This document shows, one piece after another, positions 1 through 7,491 of a stretch of 57,938 nt of DNA (the stretch's first letter is position 1; the number at the start of each line of letters is the position of its first letter). The notes beneath the pieces are model-generated. The model saw only the letters and a list, made by a program, of their open reading frames with translations, had not been told where the DNA came from and searched no databases. The stretch covers positions 1 through 57,938 of the forward strand of contig NZ_CAMIHH010000008.1 in the NCBI RefSeq assembly GCF_946220915.1, written 5' to 3'. The DNA comes from an uncultured Flavobacterium sp. (GTDB lineage Bacteria > Bacteroidota > Bacteroidia > Flavobacteriales > Flavobacteriaceae). The position numbers and the translations under genes were made by a program.

Positions 1-219
1 ATATTACTGGATGTGAACATGCCTATAATGAATGGCTGGCAGTTTTTAGAGGAATTTTCAAAAATTAGCGCAACGCTGCCAAAAATGCCAACTATTTACA
101 TGATCAGTTCGTCTAATAACGAGGTAGACATTGAAAAGGCAAAAGGTTTTAACGGCACGGTAAAAGACTATTTCCTTAAACCTATTTGTAAGGAGGATAT
201 TGAAAAGATATTTATATAA
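1..219 (+). CDS. Response regulator receiver domain, 3' end only
   Basis: The reading frame is open from base 1, so the start lies outside the window. The visible 72 residues begin ILLDVNMPIMNGW, the beta3 strand and phospho-acceptor region of a CheY-like receiver; the acceptor Asp is codon 10-12. Further on come the SSS segment (the Thr/Ser switch position) and FLKPI, the conserved Lys-Pro. The protein stops about 10 residues after KP, where a receiver domain normally ends, so this is either a stand-alone receiver or one whose output domain is N-terminal. Stand-alone receivers are common in Flavobacteriaceae. The partner kinase and target cannot be seen. Confidence 0.85.
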   Translation: MLLDVNMPIMNGWQFLEEFSKISATLPKMPTIYMISSSNNEVDIEKAKGFNGTVKDYFLKPICKEDIEKIFI

Positions 220-252
220 AAGCCTCCAAAAATCTCAATATCCCGGAAAACA

Positions 253-276
253 CAAAAACCTCTTGTAAAAAGAGGT
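253..276 (-). terminator. Rho-independent terminator of the 80-aa protein gene
   Basis: ACCTCTT at 258-264 pairs with AAGAGGT at 70-76 of the second hundred (270-276). Read on the minus strand, the stem is followed by a T-rich stretch, so it fits the end of the minus-strand gene that stops at 303. No T-run follows on the plus strand. Confidence 0.6.
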
Positions 277-302
277 AAGTGTATATTGAAAGGTAAAGCG
301 GA

Positions 303-545
303 TTATTTAGAAACTGCCTTAGCTTGTTTTGCCCTGTTGAAATAATAGATGGCAAATGAAATGCCTACAATTGCAAGCCATATCAATTTGGGGCTGATTG
401 AAGCCGGAGGAGGGTCACAACCTTCCAGTGAACCTTCACATCCAGGATCTCCTTCATCATCAGACTCATCTCCCTGTGCGAACATTACATAATCACCTAT
501 GAATAAAAATGCGAAAATGTATAATTTCAGTAAATTGCTTTTCAT
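303..545 (-). CDS. Small single-pass membrane protein with signal peptide
   Basis: 80 residues. An N-terminal signal sequence (MKSNLLKLYIFAFLF, cleavage likely after FAQ) is followed by a short acidic, Cys- and Pro-containing segment (two Cys around CEGSLEGC). A C-terminal transmembrane helix (LIWLAIVGISFAIYYF) and a basic tail (NRAKQAKAVSK) follow. The mature protein would be a short periplasmic acidic stub anchored in the inner membrane with a positive cytoplasmic end. Small signal-peptide/TM proteins of this layout are frequent in Flavobacterium and usually have no assigned function. It has its own -7 promoter box (572-579) and terminator, so it is probably monocistronic. I do not recognise a named family. 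Confidence 0.7.
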   Translation of the reverse strand: MKSNLLKLYIFAFLFIGDYVMFAQGDESDDEGDPGCEGSLEGCDPPPASISPKLIWLAIVGISFAIYYFNRAKQAKAVSK

Positions 546-571
546 AATTTTTGGGGGTTTAAACTATACGG

Positions 572-579
572 CAAATGTA
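572..579 (-). promoter_or_regulatory. Bacteroidota -7 box for the 80-aa protein gene
   Basis: On the minus strand this reads TACATTTG, an exact match to TAnnTTTG, 26 nt upstream of the start codon. No TTG lies at the ideal -33 distance; the nearest is too close. Confidence 0.5.
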
Positions 580-809
580 TAAGATATTTTCAATATAAAA
601 AAAAATATCGCATTTTTTTGTTTTAACTTATTGTTAACCAAGCAAAATTAATGGTTGCAGTCATTTAAGCCTAATTTTCAGCAACAATTTCAAAACAGAT
701 AAATCTTACAAATCGGAAATTTATTTGTAACAAAACATCAGGCTTGTGTGATTTATTTGCAACAGGTAGGGTTTTTAACGTATAGCCTGTTTTAATTTAA
801 ATCTGCTGA

Positions 810-1880
810 ATGATAGTCATTTTAAGATATGTTTTTTTTATTGCCTTATGTGCATTTTTTACAGTATCCTGCCAGGATGATGCGGTAGAGGAAGACAATT
901 CAGGCACATTAGGCACAGGATCGGCACTCACGGCCAGGCTGATTGCCATTGCAGGTGACCATGATACGGACGGGTGCATCTCCATAAGCTATCCTGTAAC
1001 CATTTTTGGCTACAACAGCGGTTTTCAGGTAGAAGAGACCTATATAATTAATAATGATGAAGAGTTGCACGCCCTGCTTCAGGCATTTAATGCTGATGAG
1101 TACTATTCTGTAAACTATCCGGTAACTATAATAGTAAACGGGCAAACGGTGGCGCTCAATACTAACCAGCAACTGGAGCTGGCCATCAATGCTGCACTTG
1201 CTGCATGCGGCACAGATGAATGTGACAATCCTGCTGTGCTTACCGGGGGCCTGATAATGTACATGACCTTTGCAGGCGGGGCGATTACCGACCTTACAGG
1301 CAATGCGGTATCAGCACCTGCTGGAATTGGGGCCGCAGCAGACAGGGACGGCACACAAAATTGTGCTGTAGCGTTTAATGGCCAACAATACCTTCATATT
1401 CCTTCGCAACCGTCAAACGCATTGGTGCAGGGGGATGCCATGAGCATAAGTTTGTGGTTTAAAATGCAAAATACGGTTGCAGGCAACCTGGAATACCTCT
1501 TTAGGAAAGGCAATGCAAACGGTCAGGGGCTTTACCTTACTGTATATGACATGAATACCCCAATGGTGGGTATGCCCGGCACCGAAGCCTGGGACAGCAG
1601 TTGGAACCAGGATCCGCTGCTGTGGGAAGATACCCAGAACTGGCACCACCTGGTGGCAACACTGGATGCAGGTAATACCTTGAGGTTGTACCGAAATGGA
1701 ATCCTGAGGGCTACACAGGCAACATCCGGCAATATTGGGGACAATGCCCTCGATTATTATATTGGCCAGGGCTTTACGGGCCTGCTTGATGACCTCCGGG
1801 TATACAAAAGGGAGCTCAGCCAACAGGAAGTGCAAACCCTTTACGAACTCGAAGGCGATTGCAGTATTTGTTTAGAATAG
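810..1880 (+). CDS. LamG-domain outer-surface lipoprotein
   Basis: 356 residues. It starts with a lipoprotein signal peptide (MIVILRYVFFIALCAFFTVSC); the lipobox Cys is residue 21, followed by an acidic QDDAVEED tether of the kind linked with surface export of Bacteroidota lipoproteins. Residues about 40-140 form an unassigned domain. From about residue 150 to the end lies a concanavalin/LamG-like jelly roll: YMTFAGGAITDLTGN, MSISLWFKM, WHHLVATLDAGNTLRLYRNG, GLLDDLRVYKRELSQQEV. The last is the typical LamG ending. The family usually binds glycans or helps fold secreted proteins; no catalytic motif is visible. It stands alone between promoters and a strong terminator at 1912. Ligand unknown. 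Confidence 0.85.
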   Translation: MIVILRYVFFIALCAFFTVSCQDDAVEEDNSGTLGTGSALTARLIAIAGDHDTDGCISISYPVTIFGYNSGFQVEETYIINNDEELHALLQAFNADEYYSVNYPVTIIVNGQTVALNTNQQLELAINAALAACGTDECDNPAVLTGGLIMYMTFAGGAITDLTGNAVSAPAGIGAAADRDGTQNCAVAFNGQQYLHIPSQPSNALVQGDAMSISLWFKMQNTVAGNLEYLFRKGNANGQGLYLTVYDMNTPMVGMPGTEAWDSSWNQDPLLWEDTQNWHHLVATLDAGNTLRLYRNGILRATQATSGNIGDNALDYYIGQGFTGLLDDLRVYKRELSQQEVQTLYELEGDCSICLE

Positions 1881-1911
1881 TTGTGTTTTTTTTAAATATT
1901 CAAGTTTCCCG

Positions 1912-1941
1912 AAACCGGCTCCTCCCAAAGCCGGTTTTTTT
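1912..1941 (+). terminator. Rho-independent terminator after the LamG lipoprotein
   Basis: AAACCGGCT (1912-1920) pairs perfectly with AGCCGGTTT (1929-1937) across an 8-nt loop and runs into a T tract. It lies about 30 nt after the stop codon at 1880. Confidence 0.85.
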
Positions 1942-2084
1942 ATTGAAAAATACTTGTCACAAAACGTTGGAAGATTGTGTTAAATTTATTTTTTCCGGTA
2001 GGGTAAAACCTTACAAAAATGTTTTAGATGAAACCGGATTTAGTAGTTCCGGCTTTGGTAAAGATTACATTTAAGTTTATGTTT

Positions 2085-2110
2085 AAAAAGCCCGCTATGG
2101 GCTTTTTTTT
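2085..2110 (+). terminator. Second terminator hairpin upstream of ffh
   Basis: AAAAAGCCC (2085-2093) pairs with GGGCTTTTT (2099-2107), followed by more T residues. No recognisable gene lies between this and the terminator at 1912. It is either a back-up terminator or ends a short unannotated transcript from about 1945-2084. Confidence 0.75.
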
Positions 2111-2115
2111 TGCTA

Positions 2116-2150
2116 TTGCCCTTAACTTCAAAACCAAATCCTTAAATTTG
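2116..2150 (+). promoter_or_regulatory. Candidate promoter of ffh
   Basis: TTG at 2116-2118 and TAAATTTG at 2143-2150 (exact TAnnTTTG) are separated by 24 nt, slightly longer than the usual 17-23. The -7 box is 29 nt upstream of the ffh ATG. Confidence 0.5.
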
Positions 2151-2179
2151 CACTTCTATAAAGAAAATCACTGATTTTT

Positions 2180-3520
2180 ATGTTCGATAATTTAAGCGAA
2201 AAACTCGATAAAGCCCTCCATATACTAAAAGGGCACGGAAAGATAACCGAAGTAAACGTTGCCGATACCCTTAAGGAGGTGCGCCGTGCGCTCCTTGATG
2301 CCGACGTTAACTTTAAGATAGCCAAAGACTTTACCACAAAGGTAAAGGAGAAGGCAATGGGCGAGAACGTGCTTACTACGCTGCAGCCTGGCCAGCTGAT
2401 GGTAAAGCTTGTGAAGGATGAGCTGACCGAGCTTATGGGCGGCGATGCAGCAGGTATAAATCTTTCCGGCAACCCGTCGGTAATATTGATGTCGGGTCTG
2501 CAGGGATCGGGTAAGACCACTTTTTCAGGAAAGCTTGCCAGTTTCCTGAAAACAAAAAAGAACAAAAAGCCGCTTTTGGTAGCGTGCGACATATACCGAC
2601 CGGCGGCGATCAACCAGCTTCATGTGGTAGGTGGGCAGGTAGGCGTAGAGGTATACAGCGAGGAGGGCAACCGCAATCCTGTAGAGATCGCCCAAAACGC
2701 GATTAAGCATGCCAAAGCAAATGGCTTTAATGTTGTAATTGTCGATACCGCAGGCCGTTTGGCCGTAGATGAGGAGATGATGAACGAGATTGCCAATGTG
2801 CATAAGGCGATCCAGCCACAGGAAACGCTTTTTGTGGTAGATGCCATGACGGGCCAGGATGCCGTAAATACTGCGAAGGCATTTAACGACAGGCTTGACT
2901 TTGATGGTGTTATCCTTACCAAGCTGGATGGCGATACGCGCGGCGGTGCCGCAATATCGATCAAATCGGTGGTAAACAAGCCGATCAAGTTCATAGGTAC
3001 CGGTGAAAAGATGGAAGCCATAGACGTTTTCTACCCTAATCGTATGGCCGACCGTATCCTGGGCATGGGTGATGTTGTGTCGCTTGTGGAAAGGGCACAG
3101 GAGCAGTACGATGAAGAAGAGGCGCGCAAGCTCCAGAAAAAAATTGCGAAGAATGAATTTGGTTTTGACGATTTCCTGGCCCAGATACAACAGGTAAAGA
3201 AAATGGGTAACATGAAAGACTTGGTTGGCATGATACCCGGCGCAGGAAAAGCATTGAAGGATGTAGAGATAGAAGATGATGCCTTTAAGCACATAGAAGC
3301 AATAATCCATTCGATGACGCCTACTGAGCGCAGTAAGCCATCTATACTGGATGCTAAAAGAAAAAACAGGATATCCAAAGGTTCCGGCACATCGTTGCAG
3401 CAGGTAAACCAGCTCCTCAAGCAATTTGACCAGATGAGCAAAATGATGAAGATGATGCAGGGCGGGGGCGGAAAAAACCTCATGCGCATGATGGGGGGAA
3501 TGAAAGGCATGAGGCCTTAA
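2180..3520 (+). CDS. ffh: Signal recognition particle GTPase Ffh (SRP54)
   Basis: 446 residues, normal length. Ffh binds the 4.5S RNA and the signal sequences of nascent membrane proteins, and delivers ribosomes to FtsY through paired GTP hydrolysis. Domains: N domain (1-95); GTPase G domain with G1 GLQGSGKTT (106-114), G3 DTAGR (189-193), G4 TKLD (247-250) and the following GDTRGG; and a Met-rich C-terminal M domain ending in MMKMMQ...MRMMGGMKGM, which binds signal peptides and RNA. All key residues are present. It is apparently monocistronic, with its own promoter candidate and a GNRA-loop terminator. Confidence 0.98.
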   Translation: MFDNLSEKLDKALHILKGHGKITEVNVADTLKEVRRALLDADVNFKIAKDFTTKVKEKAMGENVLTTLQPGQLMVKLVKDELTELMGGDAAGINLSGNPSVILMSGLQGSGKTTFSGKLASFLKTKKNKKPLLVACDIYRPAAINQLHVVGGQVGVEVYSEEGNRNPVEIAQNAIKHAKANGFNVVIVDTAGRLAVDEEMMNEIANVHKAIQPQETLFVVDAMTGQDAVNTAKAFNDRLDFDGVILTKLDGDTRGGAAISIKSVVNKPIKFIGTGEKMEAIDVFYPNRMADRILGMGDVVSLVERAQEQYDEEEARKLQKKIAKNEFGFDDFLAQIQQVKKMGNMKDLVGMIPGAGKALKDVEIEDDAFKHIEAIIHSMTPTERSKPSILDAKRKNRISKGSGTSLQQVNQLLKQFDQMSKMMKMMQGGGGKNLMRMMGGMKGMRP

Positions 3521-3527
3521 ACATACA

Positions 3528-3551
3528 AGACGCGGCGACGCGTCTTTTTTT
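3528..3551 (+). terminator. Rho-independent terminator of ffh
   Basis: AGACGCG (3528-3534) pairs with CGCGTCT (3539-3545) closing a GCGA (GNRA-type) tetraloop, then a T-run. Confidence 0.85.
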
Positions 3552-3557
3552 ATTTAA

Positions 3558-3683
3558 CTATACAGGGACACAGGCAATGTCGTATTCTTTGCAGATAGCG
3601 TAAGGGAACATATTACCATTTTAGATGAAGAAAAGCTTCAGCCTTTGTTTGGCTTGACCGCTACTTTGAAATCATTATCCTGA
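3558..3683 (+). other. Open stretch without a start codon, possible gene remnant
   Basis: The roughly 200 bases between the ffh terminator and folD contain a 41-codon open stretch ending at TGA 3681-3683. It includes DTGNVVFFADSVREHIT and LDEEKLQPLFGL, which has protein-like composition, but there is no ATG/GTG/TTG start: a TAA sits at 3555-3557 and the frame then opens with CTA. It may be the 3' remnant of a lost gene, or chance. Nothing else was recognised between 3552 and 3753. Confidence 0.2.
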
Positions 3684-3753
3684 TGCTATGTGCCTATGTG
3701 GTTAAAAAATGAATGTCATTTAAGAAATATCTATACTAAACAAAAACAACACA

Positions 3754-4635
3754 ATGCAGATACTCGACGGAAAAAAGACATCGGAGGACATTAAAAATGA
3801 AATTGCCGAAGCGGTAGGCAAAATGAAGGCCAGGGGCGAAAAGGTGCCGCACCTCGCCGCAGTACTGGTGGGCAATGACGGTGCAAGCTTAACTTATGTT
3901 GGCAGTAAGGTTAAAGCTTGTGAAAAAGTAGGGTTTGAGTCGACACTCATTAAACTGCCCAGTACCATATCCGAACTGGAATTGTTGAGAAAGATCGAAG
4001 AACTAAACCAAAATGACGATATTGATGGGTTTATCGTACAGCTTCCATTGCCAAAGCAGATTGACGACCAAAAGGTGCTCATGGCAATCGATCCAAGTAA
4101 GGATGTGGATGGTTTTCACCCGGAGAATTTTGGCAAAATGGCGCTGGACATGAGTACGTTCATCCCGGCAACGCCATTCGGCATACTGGAACTTTTGGAA
4201 CGCTACAACGTAGATACCGCAGGCAAGCACACTGTGGTCATTGGCCGCAGCCACATAGTGGGGAGGCCGATGAGCATCCTGATGGGTCGCAAGGGATTTC
4301 CGGGCAATAGTACCGTAACCCTTACGCACAGCCACACCAAGAACATCAACCAGATCACTACGCAGGCAGATATCATCATTACCGCCCTTGGCGTGCCTAA
4401 TTACCTGAAGGCCGAAATGGTAAAGGATGATGTAGTTATTATCGATGTAGGTATTACCCGGGTACCGGACGAAACTAATGAAAAAGGCTACCGCATTACT
4501 GGCGATGTTGACTTTGAGAATGTAAGCAAAAAGGCTTCATTCATTACGCCTGTACCCGGTGGGGTTGGCCCAATGACCATTGCCATGCTGTTGAAGAACA
4601 CATTGCTGGCAAGGGAGCAGAGGAAGGTAAAATAA
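3754..4635 (+). CDS. folD: FolD: methylenetetrahydrofolate dehydrogenase/cyclohydrolase
   Basis: 293 residues, full length. This bifunctional cytosolic enzyme interconverts 5,10-methylene-THF, 5,10-methenyl-THF and 10-formyl-THF, supplying one-carbon units for purine and formyl-Met synthesis. Visible motifs: catalytic YVGSK segment (Tyr48, Lys52), PLPKQI, DVDGFHPEN, Rossmann-region GRSHIVGRPMSILM, and the C-terminal PVPGGVGPMT signature. No missing residues. It is followed by a strong bidirectional terminator, so it is a single-gene unit. Confidence 0.98.
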   Translation: MQILDGKKTSEDIKNEIAEAVGKMKARGEKVPHLAAVLVGNDGASLTYVGSKVKACEKVGFESTLIKLPSTISELELLRKIEELNQNDDIDGFIVQLPLPKQIDDQKVLMAIDPSKDVDGFHPENFGKMALDMSTFIPATPFGILELLERYNVDTAGKHTVVIGRSHIVGRPMSILMGRKGFPGNSTVTLTHSHTKNINQITTQADIIITALGVPNYLKAEMVKDDVVIIDVGITRVPDETNEKGYRITGDVDFENVSKKASFITPVPGGVGPMTIAMLLKNTLLAREQRKVK

Positions 4636-4654
4636 CCGAAAATTATATTGTATG

Positions 4655-4690
4655 AAAAAAGCCCAAAGGCCACGATAGCCTTTGGGTTTT
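4655..4690. terminator. Bidirectional terminator between folD and the SDR pair
   Basis: GCCCAAAGGC (4661-4670) pairs with GCCTTTGGGT (4678-4687) around a 7-nt loop. It has an A-run before and a T-run after, so it can stop both folD (plus) and the SDR transcript (minus, last stop at 4760). Confidence 0.85.
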
Positions 4691-4759
4691 TTTAGTTCAG
4701 TCATAAGAAATCCTTGAAAATCTAACGAACCTGTGTCATCCGTCTTCCCTCATTTAGAA

Positions 4760-5593
4760 TTAAAAATCTGTCGAAGTACCCAGCTCTCTCCAGTTATCCA
4801 CTTCCTGCTGAACCGTTTTCAACTTCGCATCGGCCATCGCTACTGAGTCGCTACCCAGGAAAAGGTACAGCGGCGGGTTTTGCGCTTCAGAAGCTTCAAT
4901 GATGGCAGCTACACCTTTTTGAGGATCGCCCGGCTGGTTGCCGTTAATTTCATCCTGGTGTGCCTTTTGCGAATCGCGGGTCGACTGGTAAGCCTCGATC
5001 TGGTTTTGTGGCACTACGATAGAATCTGACTCCAGGAAGCTGGTCCTGAAATACCCTGGCATTACTACTGTTACGTCAATCCCGAACGGCTTCGCTTCAA
5101 TGGCCAGCGCTTCGGTAAAGCCATTTACGGCAAACTTGGTTGCACAATAAATGCCAAACCCGGGGAAGGCACCCACATACCCGCCAATGGACGAAATGTT
5201 AATGATGTGCCCGCTTTTCTGTTCGCGAAGATGTGGCATTGCCTGACGGATCACGTTCAGCGAACCGAATACGTTTACCTCAAAATTTTTCCTTGCTTCG
5301 GCATCACTAAGCTCCTCAACAGCGCCTATCAGCCCGTAACCCGCATTATTAACTATGGTGTCGAGGCTTCCAAATTTTGCAATGGTAGCATTGATAGCCT
5401 GAGCTACACTCTGTTCGTTTGTAATGTCCATTTCCAGCGGAAGGAAATTTTGGTGGCTGCCTGCGGCTTTTTCAAGGTCGGCCAGCCTGCGGGATGTTGC
5501 TGCTACATTATAGCCTTTGTCCAAAAGCTGCTGAATGAATATCAGGCCAAAGCCTTTTGATGCCCCGGTAATGAACCATGTTTTTGTATTCAT
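4760..5593 (-). CDS. SDR-family oxidoreductase (downstream paralog)
   Basis: 277 residues. Classical short-chain dehydrogenase/reductase: nucleotide-binding TGASKGFG (9-16), NNAG (82-85), catalytic Ser in NISS (134/135) and YxxxK as YCATK (Tyr149, Lys153). ATSRR after beta2 suggests NADPH preference. The extended C-terminus (about 70 residues after the PGYFRTSF segment) matches the group often annotated as SDR or 'oxidoreductase' with small carbonyl substrates. It lies 10 nt downstream of a second SDR gene on the same strand and is clearly its paralog (shared VNNAGYG, INVFG/VNVFG, SGHIINISS, FLGSD/ILGSD). Substrate not predictable. Confidence 0.92.
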   Translation of the reverse strand: MNTKTWFITGASKGFGLIFIQQLLDKGYNVAATSRRLADLEKAAGSHQNFLPLEMDITNEQSVAQAINATIAKFGSLDTIVNNAGYGLIGAVEELSDAEARKNFEVNVFGSLNVIRQAMPHLREQKSGHIINISSIGGYVGAFPGFGIYCATKFAVNGFTEALAIEAKPFGIDVTVVMPGYFRTSFLESDSIVVPQNQIEAYQSTRDSQKAHQDEINGNQPGDPQKGVAAIIEASEAQNPPLYLFLGSDSVAMADAKLKTVQQEVDNWRELGTSTDF

Positions 5594-5603
5594 GATGTTG
5601 TTT

Positions 5604-6455
5604 TTAATTGTTATTATAATCTGTTGAAATTGTGATCTCTTTACCCGCCTCCAATTCTTTTGTAAGCAGCTCTGTTTTAGTTACCGCACGTTTGTAAGCA
5701 TCGCTGCCGAGAATAAGCCGCAATGGCGGATGTTCTTCAGAGGCGGTAGCTATGATTAGTGTGGCGGCCTTTTCCGGATCGCCGCCCTGCTTGCCGTCAA
5801 GCTGAAGCAGCCTTTCCTGTGCTGCGCGCATGGTGGTGTAGGAATCGATGCGTTTTTCGGCTATGACTATCGAATCTTTATCCAGGAAGCTGGTACGGAA
5901 CCCGCCCGGGAGTACTACCGTGGCTGTAATTCCAAATTCGCGTACATCATCGGCCAGCACTTCGGTAAGCCCTGTAACGGCAAATTTGGTGGCGGCATAG
6001 GCAGCCCATCCTGTTGTAGCGGCAAACCCGGCAATGGAGGAAATGTTAATGATATGCCCGCTTTGTTGTACGCGCATATACGGGAGTACTTGGCGGATAA
6101 CGCTCATAGTGCCAAATACATTGATATCGAAACTCTTCCTGATCTCTTCGTCAGAAAGTTCTTCGAGGCTTCCGCCAATGCCATATCCCGCGTTATTTAC
6201 CGCCACATCGATAGTTCCAAACTTTTCGGCCACAAGCGCTATTGCCTGTTTTACAGATGCGTCACTCGCCAGGTCGGCATATAGCGGCAGAAGGTTTTCG
6301 GTTGCCCCGCCTGCCGCCGCAATTAGCGCTTCAGGATTTCTGGAGGTTGCTGCCACATTCTGGCCAAGCGTAATTAATTGCTTTACCAATTCGAGCCCCA
6401 ATCCTTTTGAAGCCCCGGTAATGAACCATGTTTTTTTGATTTGCCCACTTTCCAT
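5604..6455 (-). CDS. SDR-family oxidoreductase (upstream paralog)
   Basis: 283 residues. Classical SDR with TGASKGLG (13-20), NNAG (87-90), Ser in NISS (139/140) and YAATK (Tyr153, Lys157). It is the first gene of a two-gene SDR operon and sits just downstream of an AraC-type regulator gene on the same strand. An exact -7 box (6477-6484) precedes it, so the pair can be transcribed independently of the regulator. By eye it is roughly half identical to its neighbour along its whole length, which suggests tandem duplication with divergence in substrate. Reaction direction and substrate unknown. Confidence 0.92.
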   Translation of the reverse strand: MESGQIKKTWFITGASKGLGLELVKQLITLGQNVAATSRNPEALIAAAGGATENLLPLYADLASDASVKQAIALVAEKFGTIDVAVNNAGYGIGGSLEELSDEEIRKSFDINVFGTMSVIRQVLPYMRVQQSGHIINISSIAGFAATTGWAAYAATKFAVTGLTEVLADDVREFGITATVVLPGGFRTSFLDKDSIVIAEKRIDSYTTMRAAQERLLQLDGKQGGDPEKAATLIIATASEEHPPLRLILGSDAYKRAVTKTELLTKELEAGKEITISTDYNNN

Positions 6456-6476
6456 AAATGTTGTTTTTATTTATGG

Positions 6477-6484
6477 CAAAGTTA
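6477..6484 (-). promoter_or_regulatory. -7 box of the SDR operon
   Basis: Minus strand reads TAACTTTG, an exact TAnnTTTG, 21 nt upstream of the SDR start. It lies in the 81-bp gap after the AraC gene, where an AraC-type activator could act; no clear inverted or direct repeat operator was found. Confidence 0.5.
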
Positions 6485-6536
6485 GGATGGGAATAGGTTT
6501 CGGCTATTACTTTCAACAAACGCTTAATTGCAAAAA

Positions 6537-7433
6537 TCAAACATTTCTGTAGCCAGATGGGGTTATGGCTGTCTGTTTCTTAAAAAAGTTATTGAAATGG
6601 GCTGCTTCCTCAAACCCAAGGCTGTTGCTTATTTCCGATATGTTCCAGTCGGTATGCTTCAGGAGTGCTTTGGCTTCGGCTAAAACCCTTTCGCTGATAA
6701 GTTTGGTCGTCGTTTTTCCAGTGGTAGATTTAACGGCGCGGTTCAGGTGGTTTACGTGTACGGTCAGGCTTTCGGCAAAATCACTTGCCGAGCGCATTAC
6801 AAAACGCTGCACGGGAGTTTCAATAGGAAATTGCCTTTCGAGCAATTCATTGAATACGGCGGTAATTCGGGAGCTGGCGCTTGGATGGTCGTACAGGCTT
6901 TCGGCTGGTTCAGTCTTCAATGCTACGTGTATGATCTCATTGAGGTAACTGCGCAGCAGGTCGTATTTAAAAGCATAGTCGGTACCAATCTCGTCCAGCA
7001 TCTTTGTAAAAATACCCGCGACATTGGCCTCCTGCCCGTTATCTAATATATAGGAAGGCTTGCTGCCGGGGACAAACATCGGCAGTTCGCCAAGGTTGTT
7101 GCGGACCCCTTCGCTAAAGAAGGAGGAAGTGAATATGCAGAAAAAGCCGGTAACATCGCCGCTTATCGATTCCCATGTGTATGGCACCTGCGGATTGAAG
7201 AATATCAGGGTAGTGCCATTTATCTCGATGCTTTTGTCGGCATAATGGTAGCGGTTGTTGCCGTGTATAAGGCTGATCTTGTAGTAGTCACGTCGGGCAT
7301 ACTGCACATCTTTACCAGGCTTCATGCAATCTTCGATCCGGAATACATTAAAATGCCCTATGCCATTATGCAGCCCATCGGGTGCCGGCAGGTCTTTTAT
7401 TTTATAAAATTCTTCGAGCGATTCACGTTTCAT
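6537..7433 (-). CDS. AraC-family transcriptional regulator
   Basis: 298 residues. The N-terminal part (about 1-190) is a cupin-like effector domain (YKISLIHGNN, IFFNPQVPYTWE). The C-terminal ~85 residues hold two helix-turn-helix motifs: FAESLTVHVNHLNRAVKSTTG for the first, and WNISEISNSLGFEEAAHFNNFFKKQTAITPSGYR for the second, the classic AraC signature ending. Bacteroidota regulators of this type commonly sit beside SDR or quinone-reductase genes and respond to small molecules. Here it lies directly upstream of the SDR pair, the obvious target. The gene has its own promoter (TTG-N22-TACCTTTG). Confidence 0.93.
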   Translation of the reverse strand: MKRESLEEFYKIKDLPAPDGLHNGIGHFNVFRIEDCMKPGKDVQYARRDYYKISLIHGNNRYHYADKSIEINGTTLIFFNPQVPYTWESISGDVTGFFCIFTSSFFSEGVRNNLGELPMFVPGSKPSYILDNGQEANVAGIFTKMLDEIGTDYAFKYDLLRSYLNEIIHVALKTEPAESLYDHPSASSRITAVFNELLERQFPIETPVQRFVMRSASDFAESLTVHVNHLNRAVKSTTGKTTTKLISERVLAEAKALLKHTDWNISEISNSLGFEEAAHFNNFFKKQTAITPSGYRNV

Positions 7434-7456
7434 GGTGCAGGATTACGAAATTCAAG

Positions 7457-7489
7457 CAAAGGTATGCAAAATTATATTCGTTGCATCAA
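7457..7489 (-). promoter_or_regulatory. Promoter of the AraC-type regulator gene
   Basis: On the minus strand TTG (7489-7487) is followed after 22 nt by TACCTTTG (7464-7457), matching both Bacteroidota elements. It fits exactly in the gap between the rluF stop (7492) and the regulator start (7433). Confidence 0.6.
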
Positions 7490-7491
7490 TC

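Noticed and set aside
1942..2084. Small SRP RNA or other ncRNA upstream of ffh
   Set aside because: The conserved SRP RNA GGAA-loop region is not present; only terminators and weak inverted repeats were seen.
2525..3424. 299-codon open frame on the minus strand
   Set aside because: Lies wholly antisense to ffh, whose motifs are complete; composition is unlike a protein.
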